Shown here piece by piece: positions 12,450 through 24,930 of a stretch of 64,000 nt of DNA; the stretch's first letter is position 1; every line of letters begins with the position of its first letter. Source of the DNA: Isoetes taiwanensis. Its lineage: Eukaryota; Streptophyta; Lycopodiopsida; Isoetales; Isoetaceae. Below the pieces are notes generated by a model. The model was not told the origin of the DNA and made no database searches. It saw only the letters and a program-made list of their open reading frames with translations. The stretch is from NCBI GenBank assembly GCA_021234155.1, contig JAJEKV010000036.1, positions 5,090,209 through 5,154,208 of the forward strand, read 5' to 3'. A program made the translations under genes and the position numbers.

Positions 12450-12649
12450 TTAGTCCAGGAAGTTACAGCCGCTCTGGCATCCTGGGCCGCAGTACTCAGG
12501 CGTAGATCCGCACTCACCCCATTGGCTGCAGCACAGTTTATTTTCACAGGTTGCTCCTCCTGCTTGCTTCCCACAAGCCTGCGCATAGGCTCCACTGCGC
12601 AGCGCAAAAGCACAAAACAAAGCAACGAAGAAGCTTCAACATTAGCCAT
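12450..12649 (-). pseudogene. Hevein-like chitin-binding peptide gene with one frameshift
   Basis: The minus strand encodes a near-perfect single hevein domain (chitin-binding type 1, PF00187) of eight cysteines: [31 protein letters not shown], then a stop at 12450-12452. The conserved Ser-aromatic chitin-contact block and the CC pair are present. Immediately upstream, in the same frame, is a hydrophobic [11 protein letters not shown] core followed by small residues, a good signal peptide. The only good ATG (12649, MANVEA) lies in a neighbouring frame: one base is missing near 12633-12636. With it the product would be about 66 residues, a secreted domain without the C-terminal extension of hevein or class I chitinases, like antifungal hevein-type defence peptides. 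The domain itself shows no decay, so a sequence error or very recent loss is possible. Confidence 0.8.
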
Positions 12650-14224
12650 CTTGTGTTTTGTTGTTTTCAACTTGAACCTGCTTCAGATGATGGGCATTTA
12701 TATTACCGCAACATGCAAAAATATTTCTGCCGTGTAGCAGCACGTTGGCCGAATTCTAATTTCATCTAGAAGTTCTTTACACGTTTGGATGGCTAATTTA
12801 ATGTTTGGATTGCGGAATCAGGTGTAACAGGATCTCGGAATCAGGTGTAGCCAGCGTTGAGACGGTTGCTAAAATCAAGCAGTTCTATTATTGGAAAACT
12901 GCTCAAGTATTATTGGAGTAATTTCAGGACATGAAGTTACCTTAGGGCTTAATCTCAGCCTAAACATGTGGCAATTCATGTACTTACAGATTATGAAGTT
13001 GAATGCTAACACGCTTTTCAGTGCTTGGGCAATGTTTGTGTTTCTATCTTGTTTGATCATTGAATTGATCTTGAGTTCTCTTTGAGTTCTATTCGATCTC
13101 TTGAATCATACCCTGTTTAAGTGCTAACAGCCAGGATGATGGAATCAGGTGCAGCACTCGTGGCGCCCAACAAATGCCTATTGTTATGTGGTAAAGGATT
13201 TTAGAAAAATCGTCCTTTTCTTATAGGAAATGATATCTGATTTACAGCAAAGTACACTGATATATCCAGCATACAAGAAGGGGTTCACTCAGATATACCA
13301 GCATTCATTTCTATCAGCACCACATATGAATGCTTCAATCTCAAAGAGATCCCAAACTTGGCTTGCTCATATGCCACTTAACTTATATGCAGCAAAAAGG
13401 TAATACCGACAGAGAAGATTCATTTTATAACTCATTCAGAGATTATGATAGTAACGCAAAGTGCATGCAAAAGTTGCTAACGTAGTGTCTGAAACCTACA
13501 TGTAGTATTCCATATATCAGAGGATAGTCCTTAGGATTTGTTATTCTGTTTGTACAGACTTATGATTAGAAGAACTTAGACAGAGCTCATGTTCCGCAGC
13601 ATTGGAGGACCCCATTGTTGTTGGAGACACAGTTGTAAAAAGTGAGAGTGGTGAACTGGTCTTGGCACTGAATTCTCCAACATGAATTTGCAAATCCGTA
13701 ATAAACATCTGGCTGAAATTACTGTATATTTTGATTAAAATTATTTTACGCAAATCTTCCGCCACTTGCAAGAGCGGCGCCGCTATACTCTGCTTGTCCA
13801 TTTTCGTCAGATTCCTCTACCTACTTGGCCGCTACATCCAAGATCCTGCAGAAAATCTCTGCTACATCCAAGATCCGCTACTCCAATCCTCCATCGCTTC
13901 TCTAGAATGGTAAGCCGCAGGTTTTTTGCAGGTTTTACCTGGTCTGTGATCATGGAATACTATGCTCTGCTCTGCTCTAGATCTCCATAACGGCATCAGA
14001 AACAACTGATTCAATGAATAGATGCATTAGAAACAGATGAATAGATGCAGAATATGTGATTAGATGCAGCAGAACATGTGAATAGGGCTTCAGAAACCTG
14101 AATAGAGCATCGAAATAGATGAATATGGCTTCGGCTATGGCTCATCTAAACCGGATTTATGCATGCATTTGAAAGCCCCTAAGATCCGGCAAGGATTTAC
14201 AGATAAAATATCTCGCACAAAATA
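12650..14224. other. No supported gene
   Basis: Includes the 5' flank of the hevein-like gene. The rest is AT-rich with short, unrecognised open frames. Around 13995-14130 the phrase GATGAATAGATGCA recurs in degenerate form several times, a weak simple repeat. Confidence 0.4.
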
Positions 14225-14308
14225 CACCCAAAACTCACCAGATCAGTTTCATTGAGCTCCAATCTGCACCCAAAACTCACCAGATCTGTTTCATTGAGCT
14301 CCAAGCTG
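14225..14308 (+). repeat. 42-bp tandem duplication
   Basis: Two adjacent 42-base units (14225-14266, 14267-14308) beginning CACCCAAAACTCACCAGATC differ at two positions only. Confidence 0.85.
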
Positions 14309-14347
14309 CATCCCGAACGTAATTTCAGCCAGAAGTTTATTACGTCC

Positions 14348-14480
14348 CGTTATCTACGCCGGGGCCTCGTTATGCTCTCGTAGGGCCTCTCGGCGACGCC
14401 ACCGGCCTCGGCGCGGCCTCGGCCGGCGGCGCCGCCTCGAGGCCCTACGGGGCATAACAAGCCCACCGGCGTAGATAACG
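14348..14480. mobile_element. GC-rich foldback MITE-like element (133 bp)
   Basis: The left end CGTTATCTACGCC and the right end GGCGTAGATAACG are exact inverted repeats. Pairing continues inward for about 45 bases through GTTATGC and CGTAGGGCCT with a few mismatches; the centre is a GC-only purine/pyrimidine mix rich in GGCC and CGG. The flanks TACGTCC (left) and TAGTCC (right) may be an imperfect target-site duplication. It sits in an AT-rich background, and a 92-codon frame across it is an artefact of the palindrome. Confidence 0.7.
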
Positions 14481-14786
14481 TAGTCCAAAACCACAAACAA
14501 GGTTTCCGTTGTTTTCAATGCGCAGATTGCTCCTGTTCGTAGTGCGGCAATTTGCATGTAGCTCATTTCGTGAGAAGCCAATATTGGTGCACAACACCGA
14601 TTTTCAGATATTCTAAAGACCAAAAACACCACAGAACTTCTCTACTTACATAAACAATAAAACAGACTCTAGGAAGCATAAACACCACAGAATTTAGGAA
14701 GAATTAGAATAGCACAGAATCTTTGTACTTACATGGGTTTCTGCCAGACAGAATACCAAGATAATGAGAATAGAATAGAATAGAAT

Positions 14787-16085
14787 AGTTTTTTTATCGT
14801 CCACTGAGACCAATCGGCCTATGGGACCCAGAAGGGGCCTTGACAAAACTTATTACTTGTCGGGTTAAAAAACCCCCGCCCCGAAGGGTTTTCGAGGGAA
14901 AAACCGTGGCAGTAATAAGAATGCTGTCAAACTGTACAAGTATACATCATCATGAAATAAATGTGTATGTACATGTCAAGTCGTGCGGGGACATAGGCGA
15001 TCTCGCATGTCCATGACCTCGAAGGTATGATCCTAGCATCCGTCTGGGATCGCCGTGCTCAATGTCACATGTAGCGGTGGGGCGACCAGCTTCGGCATAA
15101 GCGTCCGGTTGATCATATCTTTGGGCAACTTTGAAGGGTATGAGATTCATCCTCAATGACTCCCATTTGGCGGCATTGGCCAGCTGGCGTGGCTCACCAA
15201 TCCATCTGCTGTCTCAATTCGAAGATGATGTGCCCTGTCGCGAATGGAGGCAATGAGTGCGTCTTTTCATGGGCAAGTGGGTGCGCGGGTAGCATTGTGG
15301 GCCTCTCGTTCAATGTGGGATTTATGTGGCGGGGTAGTGTCTTTGTCTTGACTGTTCAAGGCGGCATCCCAAAGCGCTTGCGATGAAGCAAAGCGTCAAG
15401 ATATTACCTCAAAAGCTATGGCGATGCATACCTCATTTGCACATGTATGCACTGCGCATTGCTCTGCACATTCCATCTAGCCATCCATTGAGCTCTCTTT
15501 TCCTCCGGCATGCCTTGAAGCGTTGTGGCCCCATTGCCATGATATAAGCTAGTTTTGGGAGGCGAGCATCGTCCATGTTGACCACCTTACGGAAATAGAC
15601 AATGTGGCGATCAAGGGCCGCCCTCTCGAAGAGGCAAGAATCTGTTTCTGCGGTAGAATTTGATATGGGATGTGGACTTCACCCCTAGTGCTTTCGTACC
15701 AAGAAGGCTTTTGCACTGCTCCAAGTCATTCAAGTAGCGAGGGATACTCTTGGGCCCCATACTTCAACCCCCTTATAAAAGGGCGGGCTCCACTAAGACT
15801 TTGAGCAGGTGTGGTGATGGGTCCAATCATACAACTCCGCTCTATGACTATTGTTTTGCATTGCATATAGTGCTTTCCAGCCCGCCGTAACTCGTAGCCG
15901 TATGGATGTGTCCCAGTGCATAGTAGACGGAAACTCCACTCCCAAATATTTGTATGTGGATGCTACTTCCACATTCTGCCCTCGGTAACGGAAGGAGGGG
16001 ATCCTCGGCTGTCGTGAAGATGATATGAAAACCACCTTAGTCTTGGCCAAGTTGACGTGCATATCAGTCGCTTGACAGCTCGGTT
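14787..16085 (-). mobile_element. 5'-truncated L1-like LINE copy
   Basis: From about 16085 downwards the minus strand encodes the thumb end of a non-LTR reverse transcriptase: DMHVNLAKTKVVFISS, FRYRGQNVEVASTYKYLGVE and RVTAGWKALYAMQN. After frameshifts, LVEPALL, IPRYLNDLEQ and TKALGVKST follow near 15790-15680, which is the region C-terminal to the RT in plant L1s. It ends near 14787 in a short T run, which reads as the A-rich tail on this strand. Everything 5' of the RT thumb is missing, the usual result of aborted target-primed reverse transcription. Many indels; inactive. No convincing target-site duplication was seen. Confidence 0.75.
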
Positions 16086-16586
16086 TGATGCCATTGCTCT
16101 GTTCTTTCGGCGTCGAATTTTGGTTTGTATTTGTAGTAGACAATTTTATAGTTTGGCCATCTATGCCACGTTACTTTCCCATTGTACAGCACTACTAGTC
16201 ATCTTGGACACTTATGTTCGCCCGGCCTATATGTGTTAATGCCTATATGTGTTAATGTGTTTTTGTGTTCATCAATGAAGGTATCGTCCTCATAATATGC
16301 TAGATCAATGGTGTCAGATTTTACACCTCACACCCCCTATATGAACACACTCACTCCCCATACGCCTCACATATGTACATCAACAACAACACACACAAAA
16401 TAAACAATAGATCCACATTACACAAATATTTGCACCAAGAAACAACATGGAAATACGTATGTGAACTCCAAGTCACACATAAAGACCATAAACACGGCCG
16501 TAGCCTCACAAAACAGCAAACTAAATCACATTTACATGGCCTCCCATCTGCAGGAAGCATAGCTGCCCCATCCTAAAGCATTTCAA
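16086..16586. other. No supported gene
   Basis: AT-rich, with a short direct repeat TGCCTATATGTGTTAATG near 16225-16260 and a CA-rich low-complexity stretch at 16370-16400. Nothing coding is supported. Confidence 0.4.
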
Positions 16587-17141
16587 CTACTCCAATTGTA
16601 CAACTCTACCTCGCCTCGGCCCTCTAACGACCATATCTCCATCCACCACGATGGCGATTGGAACAACGGCCGCTGGCAAAGCGATGTACTTTCCAAGCAA
16701 GTTAGGTGGATGCAACAAATGATTGATCGTCTCTACCGTCTCCGGCCGCGGAGAACCACGGACTGCGGAAGAAATGGATTCCGCGATCAAACAATCGAAT
16801 AACACAGCTGAGGAACCCTCAATCAATCCACACGCCACAAAACTCAAATCACCTACATATTCCTTCTTGAATATACAGAAAAATTTCTTCACCTGGCAAG
16901 CAAGCACCCTGCAAAATTCTGACAGTGGAAGTCCCCAACACACCAAAATCCTACTCTGAAGAACACCCAAGAAGCCAATCTTCAGTGCGCTGAGCCCTTC
17001 CAGTTCACAACAAGCGGAATCAGACAGCAAAGACAGCAACAAAACCAAGGAATTCAACACCTCATGCTTCCCCTGCATCACCAAATCCCTTGGAACAGAA
17101 CCTAACGACATCTTGGGTTCGGCAAAGGCGCGATCGAACAT
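16587..17141 (-). CDS. Hypothetical protein, 184 codons
   Basis: The longest uninterrupted ATG-started frame outside the recognised genes. It starts at 17141 with MFDRAFAEPKMSLGSVPRDL after a purine-rich GGGGGGTGGAGAG leader, and ends at 16587. The middle is rich in Leu, Val and Cys (NSLVLLLSLLSDSACCELE), and the C-terminal part has KYIALPAAVVPIAIVVDGD. No clean transmembrane helix or known motif is visible and I do not recognise the family. The surrounding DNA is richer in G+C than the neighbouring spacer, which favours a real exon. It could be the only exon or the first of several. The opposite strand also has open frames, so strand choice is not certain. Confidence 0.4.
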   Translation of the reverse strand: MFDRAFAEPKMSLGSVPRDLVMQGKHEVLNSLVLLLSLLSDSACCELEGLSALKIGFLGVLQSRILVCWGLPLSEFCRVLACQVKKFFCIFKKEYVGDLSFVACGLIEGSSAVLFDCLIAESISSAVRGSPRPETVETINHLLHPPNLLGKYIALPAAVVPIAIVVDGDMVVRGPRRGRVVQLE

Positions 17142-20021
17142 CTCTCCACCCCCCAGCTAGCCACCACACCGCCCGAAGGCAAGAATCGCACCCTCCGGTT
17201 TTGCTCCGGCCGCTTCCATCAGGCTGCTCTTAGCAGCCCCGTGAATAGAAGCCCTGTTATTTCCGACCATGCAAGGCATACACAGAGAAAACTCGGACTC
17301 CCCTCAGACCATACAAAAACAAAAAAAAATCCCCCTTCTTCCGGCCCACCTACGCCAAAATCATAGGAATCTGATATTTTGGGGACGTAATGCCTCTTCG
17401 CACCATGCATGTTGGCTTGCTTTATTAATTTATTTATTATGAGGATTTGAGAATAATATCTAAAACAGCTATACAATTTACTTTTTTGACAATTGATATA
17501 TAGCTATTCTCACATAAGGCATATCCCTTTATGCATAGGGCCCCCAAAAAAAAAAAAAAAAAAAAAAAAAAAACCAAAAGTTTAAAACTATTCTATCTTC
17601 TATAGAAAATAATGCCCAACGTTGTCGGGCTATGATGCAGTTGCTTAAAGGCGATTGTAGAGCTATATGCAGTTGTTGACCATTGCAATATTCTAAAATT
17701 TGGTGCCACATTAGCGATGGTCATTTCAAGATAAACTAAGATGTTAATGTATTTTTATTGACCAACTTGTACAACCCTTTTGGCAATTAGAATAGCATAT
17801 ATTCACAATAAAGAAACAATAACCAGGGCAAAGATTTGATTGTGGAGGAAGTTTTAATTGTTGTATACACAAAGATAAAGGTGACTTCAAGTTCAAACTT
17901 CAATCTAAGTTAAGATAGTCAATTGAAAAGTGTACAATCTTATATATTGCCTTGGTCGGGCATAAAAGACAAGAGTGAGGTGATTGCAAAGCTTAAGATG
18001 AAAATATGTAAAATGCAAAAAAATTATGATTATGTTTGGTATGCCATATTTTGTTGTATAGTTTTTGTCATTATTCTTTATCCTTGTATTCTATGTGCTT
18101 TATTTGTTGAGATAAAGCCGTGGTGAAGAGTTAACAAAGTTGCCTATCAAATACTCATTTGAATGTCTGTTTGTTTGCAAAAGTTTCTTTTGGTATGTTG
18201 GGACAAAACTGAATCTACAACTTAGACATAAACCACATAATAACATCTCTTGCAAATGCAGATAGGAAGCATTTTCTTGCTATTAGATATTGAGAAATGT
18301 ACGATAGACATATTATTATGGCATCCCATTGTTAATTTCGAGCAAATTTCATTGTTGGCTACAGTATTACACAATTGTTTGCCATTTGCATCTTGGCCTT
18401 GCGTGGTGGCTTGCTTTATTAGATACCAAATTGATTATAAACATTAACATGCATTGGCTAGGTTGTTGAGACAAAATCAATCTTGTTAATTTGGGATTTT
18501 CCGGTTTGACTAAAAATATTTTTGGAATTTTTTTTAACTTGATTTCTTAAGATTTTAAGGAGTTTGAATGGTAGGAAAAATTTGAGTCTCAAAAATCGAG
18601 AAAAATCAATTTACTATGGTTTGGATTTGGAGGGAGGGAATTTCGTTTCATAACTCCACCTTCCATTGTGAAAAAATATTTCGTAGGTTCGAATATAGAC
18701 TTACGAAACACAACGGCAGCTCTAGCGCCATGCTTCCTCTTCTTGCAGTGCTGCAACATCTTTGCCTGCCATGGTCAGATCAATAAGCTCAGAGCATAGG
18801 CATCCAAAGTTTTATACTTTTCCTCTTACAGCCTCAGTATAATTGGCAGATTGGTTTGACTTTCTGTGCAGATTGATTTGGATTTTTGGTCAGCAATTCT
18901 TGATGCGAGGTTTGGGATATTTCTTCTTCGGGTATTTTTGTTGAAAATATCGGTGTGCATAGAGGTAATTTGTGAGTCATTTTGCCAGTTACTTTTAGAC
19001 TAGATGGTTCTTGATTCCCATGTTTAAAGAGTGAAGAGGTTAAAGAATTAAAGAAATTTGTAGGTCATTTTGCCTATGGTTATTGATTGCCATATAGTGT
19101 CAGTGCAGAAACATTACAACATCTTATCTATATTCATAAATACATTTCGATGGGGATTTAGATTGAAGAGTGGATGAAGTAGAGGTTTAGAACTAAAGAA
19201 ACGGAGGTAAGGAGTTTTGCTTTTAGCCTAGGTGACTTTTGATATAATGTTATGTGCCCTTGCAAAATCATGTCTTTACGTTTCTTTAGGAATGTTTGGA
19301 AGATTAAACGAGGGAAATGAATTTGTTTATTATTAGAATCTTCATTTCAATTTGTTAAGACGATCCCACTTACATCTTTAGGTGGAGGTACAAACACCTA
19401 TTGATCCTTTGCTTTTCAGATATCCATCTCTGATGGTGACAAAGTAAGCCAATTATTGTCCCTCATTTTTAAATTATAATCTTCTGTGTCTTGCAATCAG
19501 TATTTTGTGTTTCAATAGGAATATCCAGAAGATCAGAGGAATACATAAAGGAATTTGTTTATTATTAGAATCTTCATCTCCAATCTTGAAGATGATCCCA
19601 CATGGAATCTTCATGCAGAGTTAAAAAGGTATGTTGTGCTCCTTGCTATTTAGATCTCCATTGCTAATAATAACAAGGTAAATAACTATTGACCCTTTTG
19701 ATGTACACATTCGACTAGATTTGCAGCCCATCTTCTAAGTCACAAATAGATTTTGAAGGATCATCTCGGTTGTAGTCGCGATGAAGTTCTTGGGAATTAT
19801 GATAAACTTCATGTTCGTGGCAAGCCAACAAGAGCTGTTGGAAGCAATAGATTGAGACGTTGTATTCAGGCAACAACAAGCTATTGGTTTTGCTACAAAT
19901 ATAATAAGACCAAATATTATATATATTGCTAGCTTTTGTTTATAACTATTTGGAATCATATAGCAACAAAAGGAATTACAGAGATGACTAGACATTCTTC
20001 TGTCATGCTGTATTCATGCAG
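17142..20021. other. No supported gene; A28 tract and one duplication
   Basis: The first 150 bases are the GC-richer flank of the preceding ORF. A run of 28 A lies at 17546-17573; it could be a retroposon tail, but I see no element body or target duplication. About 19283-19380 and 19518-19620 are diverged copies of one segment sharing GAATTTGTTTATTATTAGAA and a downstream GATCCCACATG-like phrase. Otherwise AT-rich spacer. Confidence 0.4.
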
Positions 20022-20362
20022 ACAGTCCAGACTCTGAGTGGAGCTCTTCCATTATATGCCATAAGTGACGTGAGAAGAAGAGAGGATCAAAGCATCTTAC
20101 ATCAACTCGTGAATGCAACAGGTATTGGACACGGGGACACTAATTTTACGCATTTTATTCTCATGTTGCCATTTTGATGTTTTTTAATTTGGAAATGTAA
20201 CGGCTCTGATTTAATGCAGGTGTTCTGTTGCATATTGCAGGCAATATGATTATGGTTCGACATTGGTCCGCAGGGAACAACTTTACATACTATTATAAAG
20301 ATGAGTTTCTAGAGGACATTAACATGCATGAAAATTTTCTCTACTCATCCATCACCCTTTAA
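20022..20362 (+). other. Two-exon gene remnant, unidentified
   Basis: A first exon-like piece (20022-20121) follows TTCATGCAG and ends before GTATTG. A second (20220-20362) follows TTAATGCAG and ends in TAA. The frames join in phase across the intron, giving about 80 codons with LPLYAISDVRRREDQSILHQ in exon 1 and HIAGNMIMVRHWSAGNNF in exon 2. Phase agreement and good splice sites make a real gene fragment likely. I do not recognise the family, and no earlier exon was identified. Confidence 0.35.
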
Positions 20363-20629
20363 AATCTGCTGCACATGCCTTAGAATTGGATAAGAACATG
20401 TTCTTCTATCTGCATAAAGTAGGTAAGCATGATTTAGTTTAATAATCTATTGCACGCATTTATTACATGGAGCATTTCCTTAGCTTTCAAAGTTACGTGG
20501 TGATAATTTCCTATAGTTAGATCTTATTCCTATGTTTTTTTTGCACATTCCATTGGGGTACGCTAATCCCATTTCCCTCAAACATAAATTTGTGTAGCCA
20601 TTTTTATCATGATAATGCCATGCTTGGAG

Positions 20630-21760
20630 ATTATAGGCATTGTATGGACGGTTTTAGATCGGGCTCTGGTGCGACTCTAGCCTTCCGGATACGCAATCTC
20701 ATGACATCACCCATCGACACTACTCCAGGTTGCATCTCCCCGGTCCCTTGAGGCAGAAAGGGTTCCATCTCCCCTTCCCGGGGTCTAGAGGTTCCACGCG
20801 CACCTAGAGAATCGTGGCGACACACGATTCGTCTCCGACTTAACCCCCCAAAACAAGAGCCAGATCATCACCTGCAGCTCTTGAGAGGCAGGCACCATTG
20901 CCCCAGGAGGTGTCGGACCCATGCCAGGCCCACTTGAAGTGACCAGCCATAAGCCTAGCCCGCTATGGGGTCCCCAGTAGCCACGCTCAGCAGGGACCCT
21001 CCCTCCGTCTCGCCTCTAGCCCCGTTATGTAGTGCTGAGTCATACCATAGCTCCCATAGCCCGGTGGGTTCCTATGCACAGGCCGCATAATAATAGGAAC
21101 TAAAGGGTCTACCTAGGAGCATTACTAAGTAATGGCTACTAGGTCTCTACCCCCCTTCCCAATACAAGAGGAGCAAACATGATCAACCAACATCATATAT
21201 AACGTAATCATAATGAGAAGAACATCTAAACCTAATCATACATATCTAACTTACAGTTAGGGTTCCTTGATTAGGGTCCAAGATGTTGACTAAGTGTTTT
21301 AGGAAGGCTTTACTAGAGATCATGCTAACCCATCTGGAGTCCTAACTTCCAGATGATCTACCAAGAACTCTAATCCAAATACCTGCTCTCGAGGAACTCC
21401 CTCCTACATCTGGAGTCCTAACTTCCAGATGATCTACCAAGAACTCTAATCCAAATACCTGCTCGCTCCAAGGTCGTGCACACGCTCTAGAAGCTACTGT
21501 GCTAGACTATGCCACAACAAACGACTCCCGAAACGGAGTTTCGAGTGCGAAGAAGGTTCCCAAGATTGTGGAGCTAGAAAAGAGGCCTAGGGTTAGGGTT
21601 TAGGCCTATATAGGTTAGGGTCCACGTGTCATGCCACGTGGCTCCAATGGGATATGGTCGTGTGGCGGTTGCTCAATAGGATAGGGCCACGTGGAAAATG
21701 GCCTTGTCCTAAGGTTATCTTTCTTATTAAAATGGGATGGGGTTGGTAACAGTGCCCGGA
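20630..21760. repeat. Retroelement (LTR-like) repeat, copy 1
   Basis: A stretch richer in G+C than its surroundings, whose 20900-21200 part is clearly similar to 39560-39800: both share CATAAGCCTAGC, GGTGGGTTC, TGTGCACA-like and GGTCTCTACCC phrases in the same order and orientation. A TATA-like CCTATATAGG lies near 21605, followed by CACGTGTCATGCCACGTGG. Size, composition and the TATA-like box suggest a long terminal repeat or its neighbourhood, but I see no protease, RT or integrase motifs. An autonomous element is not supported. Confidence 0.5.
21331..21464 (+). repeat. 58-bp direct repeat, period 76
   Basis: Bases 21331-21388 (starting CATCTGGAGTCCTAAC) recur identically at 21407-21464 with an 18-bp spacer, within the LTR-like repeat. 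Identity suggests a young duplication. Confidence 0.9.
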
Positions 21761-21764
21761 ATGT

Positions 21765-24475
21765 CGCTCCTCTTGCGGGAAGGAGGTTGGCAGCATTGAT
21801 TGCTATAATTTTGAATCCAAAATTCCTATTGAAGGCTGAATCTGTTCTCTAAACTTATGATTTTGGTGAACTGGGTCCGGATCTGTTATGTCGGGTCGTG
21901 CATTTTTTTTTAGCTGAGTAGAACCGACTTGGTTATAGTGGGTTTAGAATTCTCCGTTCACACTCCCCTGCAGTACACATAGATTTGAAGTTGTTCCCCA
22001 AACTTACGATTTTGGTGCCTCCGTATTCTTGAACTGTGTCTGGATCTGTTATGCCAGGTTTGCTTCTATATGCATTTTCTTTGTGTCTTTGAATTCTTGC
22101 TACTTAGCCTAAGCTTAATGGGCATTGGCAGGAGGATTCGTACTGGACCAGTTGAAGCTCCCAGTTCATAACAGTGTCGCAGGCAAGGAATGCAAGCAGG
22201 AGACCTATTCTGTTCCATATGTTTGCTCTCCTCTAGCCATCTCAAAAGCATAAGTATATTTGATTCACGATTTTGTTTTGTGTTGCCAATAATGGCAAGT
22301 GTTCATCTAAATATGTGAAAGCATCTTCTGGCATTTTCTTCTTTCATCCAAAAAAGGGTAAGATCTGGACTGTCACTAGACTCTAGAGTTTCCTATGCAT
22401 TCATTTTAAAAATGGATTATTGTTTTGGCAGCATGCATTAGTTGTATCTGTTGTTGTAACGGAAGTTCGAGCAGCATCTAATTCAAGTCCTCAGATTGGA
22501 GTGCCATTGTTTTCAAGCAGTGAGGTGTGATTTTCCAATGCCATAGATCTGTTTTTCTGCATCCAAATTTTCTCATTTGCCTTATTCTTTTTGTAAAGTT
22601 TTTATTCGAAGTGGGCTTCATTCCCATTACAAGCTTCATTCCCATGACCAGATAAGCAATTATCAAGCCCATCAGGAGTACCTCTCTTTAGAAATTATAA
22701 TTATAGATCTTATTTGTATTTGTTGACGAAGAGCACCATGCAATGGGAAATGCCAGAAGAAGCAACGAAGGATAAAACTTAACCATTACTAGTTCTTGAA
22801 GCTAACTTCAATACATGTGCCTTACATGCCTCCATTCCTATTTTAAGCTAGAAAGTCATATGCCACATCCTAAGTATGAATGCATTTTGTATGCTATTTA
22901 GAAATGCCTGCTCCAACAGATAGTTGCAGAGGCATTTGCTCCGTATGTTTCGACCAATCAGTAGCTTTCTTTGATTTTAGATGTGCGTGAAGGTTGCTTT
23001 CGAAAATGCCGCTTCTTTGAACTTTAGAGCTTTTAATTGGCGATGGGCAATGTTATTGACTCGATTGAGGTTTATCTATCCAAACATACAAGTCTTGAGA
23101 TTTTCTTTGCGCATTAACAAGTTGATCTTCATCTTTGAAAGAAGAAATTTCTTTTCTTCAGCTATAAGTATTAAGTATTACATGTCCTGGCACCAGCACA
23201 TGTGTCCTTTAGTATGAGCCCCATATAGTCCTGCAAAAATTGAACAGTATAATCTGTAGCCATGTGTTTAATGCTATCAATCTTTGCTATTCTAAATCTT
23301 TGCCATTCAGTCCAAAAATTGTTGCAAGAGTGGCATTATGGTGGAATGGCAAATGTGGATTCTGAGGCTCCTTTGGAGAAGATATGGCTTCTGAGTTATG
23401 GCATAACGATAGGTATAAGTTCGATTTTATTCATGGGCCTGCTATTTTCATTGACAAACTGTAAGCATCATCTCCCAATTCATAATCACTTGGTTGATAA
23501 ACCAGTTTAAAAACCTTTCAATATCTCATTCCGTTTTGTATTCACTTGGAATTTGCGAAGGTAAAATTTGAACTTTATATCACGGTGAGCTTCACGACCG
23601 TAATGAGTTACAGAGTTGCAAAGTCTTATGTATACGTAGGTTTAAACCGAAATGAAGATTCAAACAACATTATTTTCATTATTTACGTTATTGTATTAAT
23701 CTGGAAGCTAATATGTACTTGTCGGGTCATATGCTTCTGCCAAGCATTTTTCTTTTTACTTGGCTTTTAACTTCTATGATCTCCATGAATATGATGACTT
23801 ATAAATTTGTCATTTTTTCTTTTTTGAAGCCCACATATGGACCAGGCCTTCAGGATAGTAGAGCACCATTTTGCCGAAGTGTCATTTAAAACAAAATCTA
23901 AACGTTTTTCTTAAGTAGTACATATAAAAAATTATTTTCATATTTTTTCCTTCGTTATCTGCATGTGATTTATGTTTTTCTTTTTGTTAAATCTTTTGAA
24001 GTATCAAGAGTTCCTTAGACATTTTAGTCTGGCACCCAATCTTTGGAACAGTTTTAGTAAAGTCTTCTATTTCAGTTAATGTGTTATTTTGAATGCCTTT
24101 TCTGTGTTCAATATTTCGTTTGCATTTACTCAATTTGATTTTATTGTATTCTTGGTTCAACACGTCTTTTAAAGGAACTAGGCACAAAATGTAAAAGCAT
24201 ATGTGTTGAATCAACTGATGTGTGATTAATGTCATACTAACACTCCGCGGATTTTGGGGAATATAAGCGAACATTGATGGAATCTCATAATATCTAGGGA
24301 AATTTTTCTAGAGTATTTGGAGAATCTTGGAGAATCTTTATAGGATCTTCGTTGGATGACACTGCATTTGGCTTCTAGTCGAATTTGTACAAGCCCTCAT
24401 AGTACAATAACTTGTAATATATACAAGAAATTTATCGCGGCGGCCAAGGCCGCTGCGAACATTTCTCTTCACTTG
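21765..24475. other. No supported gene
   Basis: AT-rich. Two phrases, CCAAACTTACGATTTTGGTG and TGGATCTGTTATG, occur twice near 21850-21900 and 21990-22050 in diverged form. Open frames near 22981-23217, 23262-23510 and 23546-23770 are short and hydrophobic with no recognisable motif. Confidence 0.4.
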
Positions 24476-24625
24476 ACTCACGTATTGGTTTGAAAATGTG
24501 TGCGAAGTTAGAACAATGTTGCGTTCTACCTCCTAGACGTTTTCTCTGTGACTCACTTATTGGTATGAAAATGTGTGCAAAGTTAGAACAACCTTGTGTT
24601 CTACCTCCTAGACGTTTTCTCAAAT
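24476..24625 (+). repeat. 75-bp tandem duplication
   Basis: Two adjacent 75-base units sharing GTGTTCTACCTCCTAGACGT-type sequence with a handful of substitutions. Because 75 is a multiple of three, the minus-strand frame carries a duplicated 25-residue phrase (RKRLGGRTQ...CSNFAHIF), but no gene context supports translation. Confidence 0.85.
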
Positions 24626-24712
24626 TGCACTCTGATGTGAATGTTCTCCACGTCAAATGTTTTACAATCAGATAAATAATAGCTGCTGACTTATTTGCCA
24701 AGTTATCATATT

Positions 24713-24930
24713 TTTAAAAAAGACAATCACCATATGCTGCAGTTCAGATAACATGCAATGGACCTGTATGTGTTTCATGAGCTCTTCATTCTTTATTCAA
24801 AACTGCAGAATACTGACATGTTTAAAAAAGACAATCACCATCATATGCTGCAGTTCAGATAACATGCAATGGACCTGTATGTGTTTCATGAGTTCTTCAT
24901 TCTTTACTCAAAACTGCAGAGCACTAACAT
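24713..24930 (+). repeat. 108-bp tandem duplication
   Basis: The segment starting TTTAAAAAAGACAATCACCA at 24713 recurs at 24821 with a 3-bp insertion and a few substitutions. It lies 90 bp from the preceding 75-bp duplication, so this short stretch duplicated twice independently. Confidence 0.85.

Noticed and set aside
14354-14632. 92-codon ORF rich in Arg/Pro/Gly
   Set aside because: It runs through the GC-rich foldback and has no family features.
17546-17573. A28 tract as the tail of a retroposon
   Set aside because: No element body upstream and no flanking target duplication; the same applies to the T24 at 31431 and T26 at 35936.
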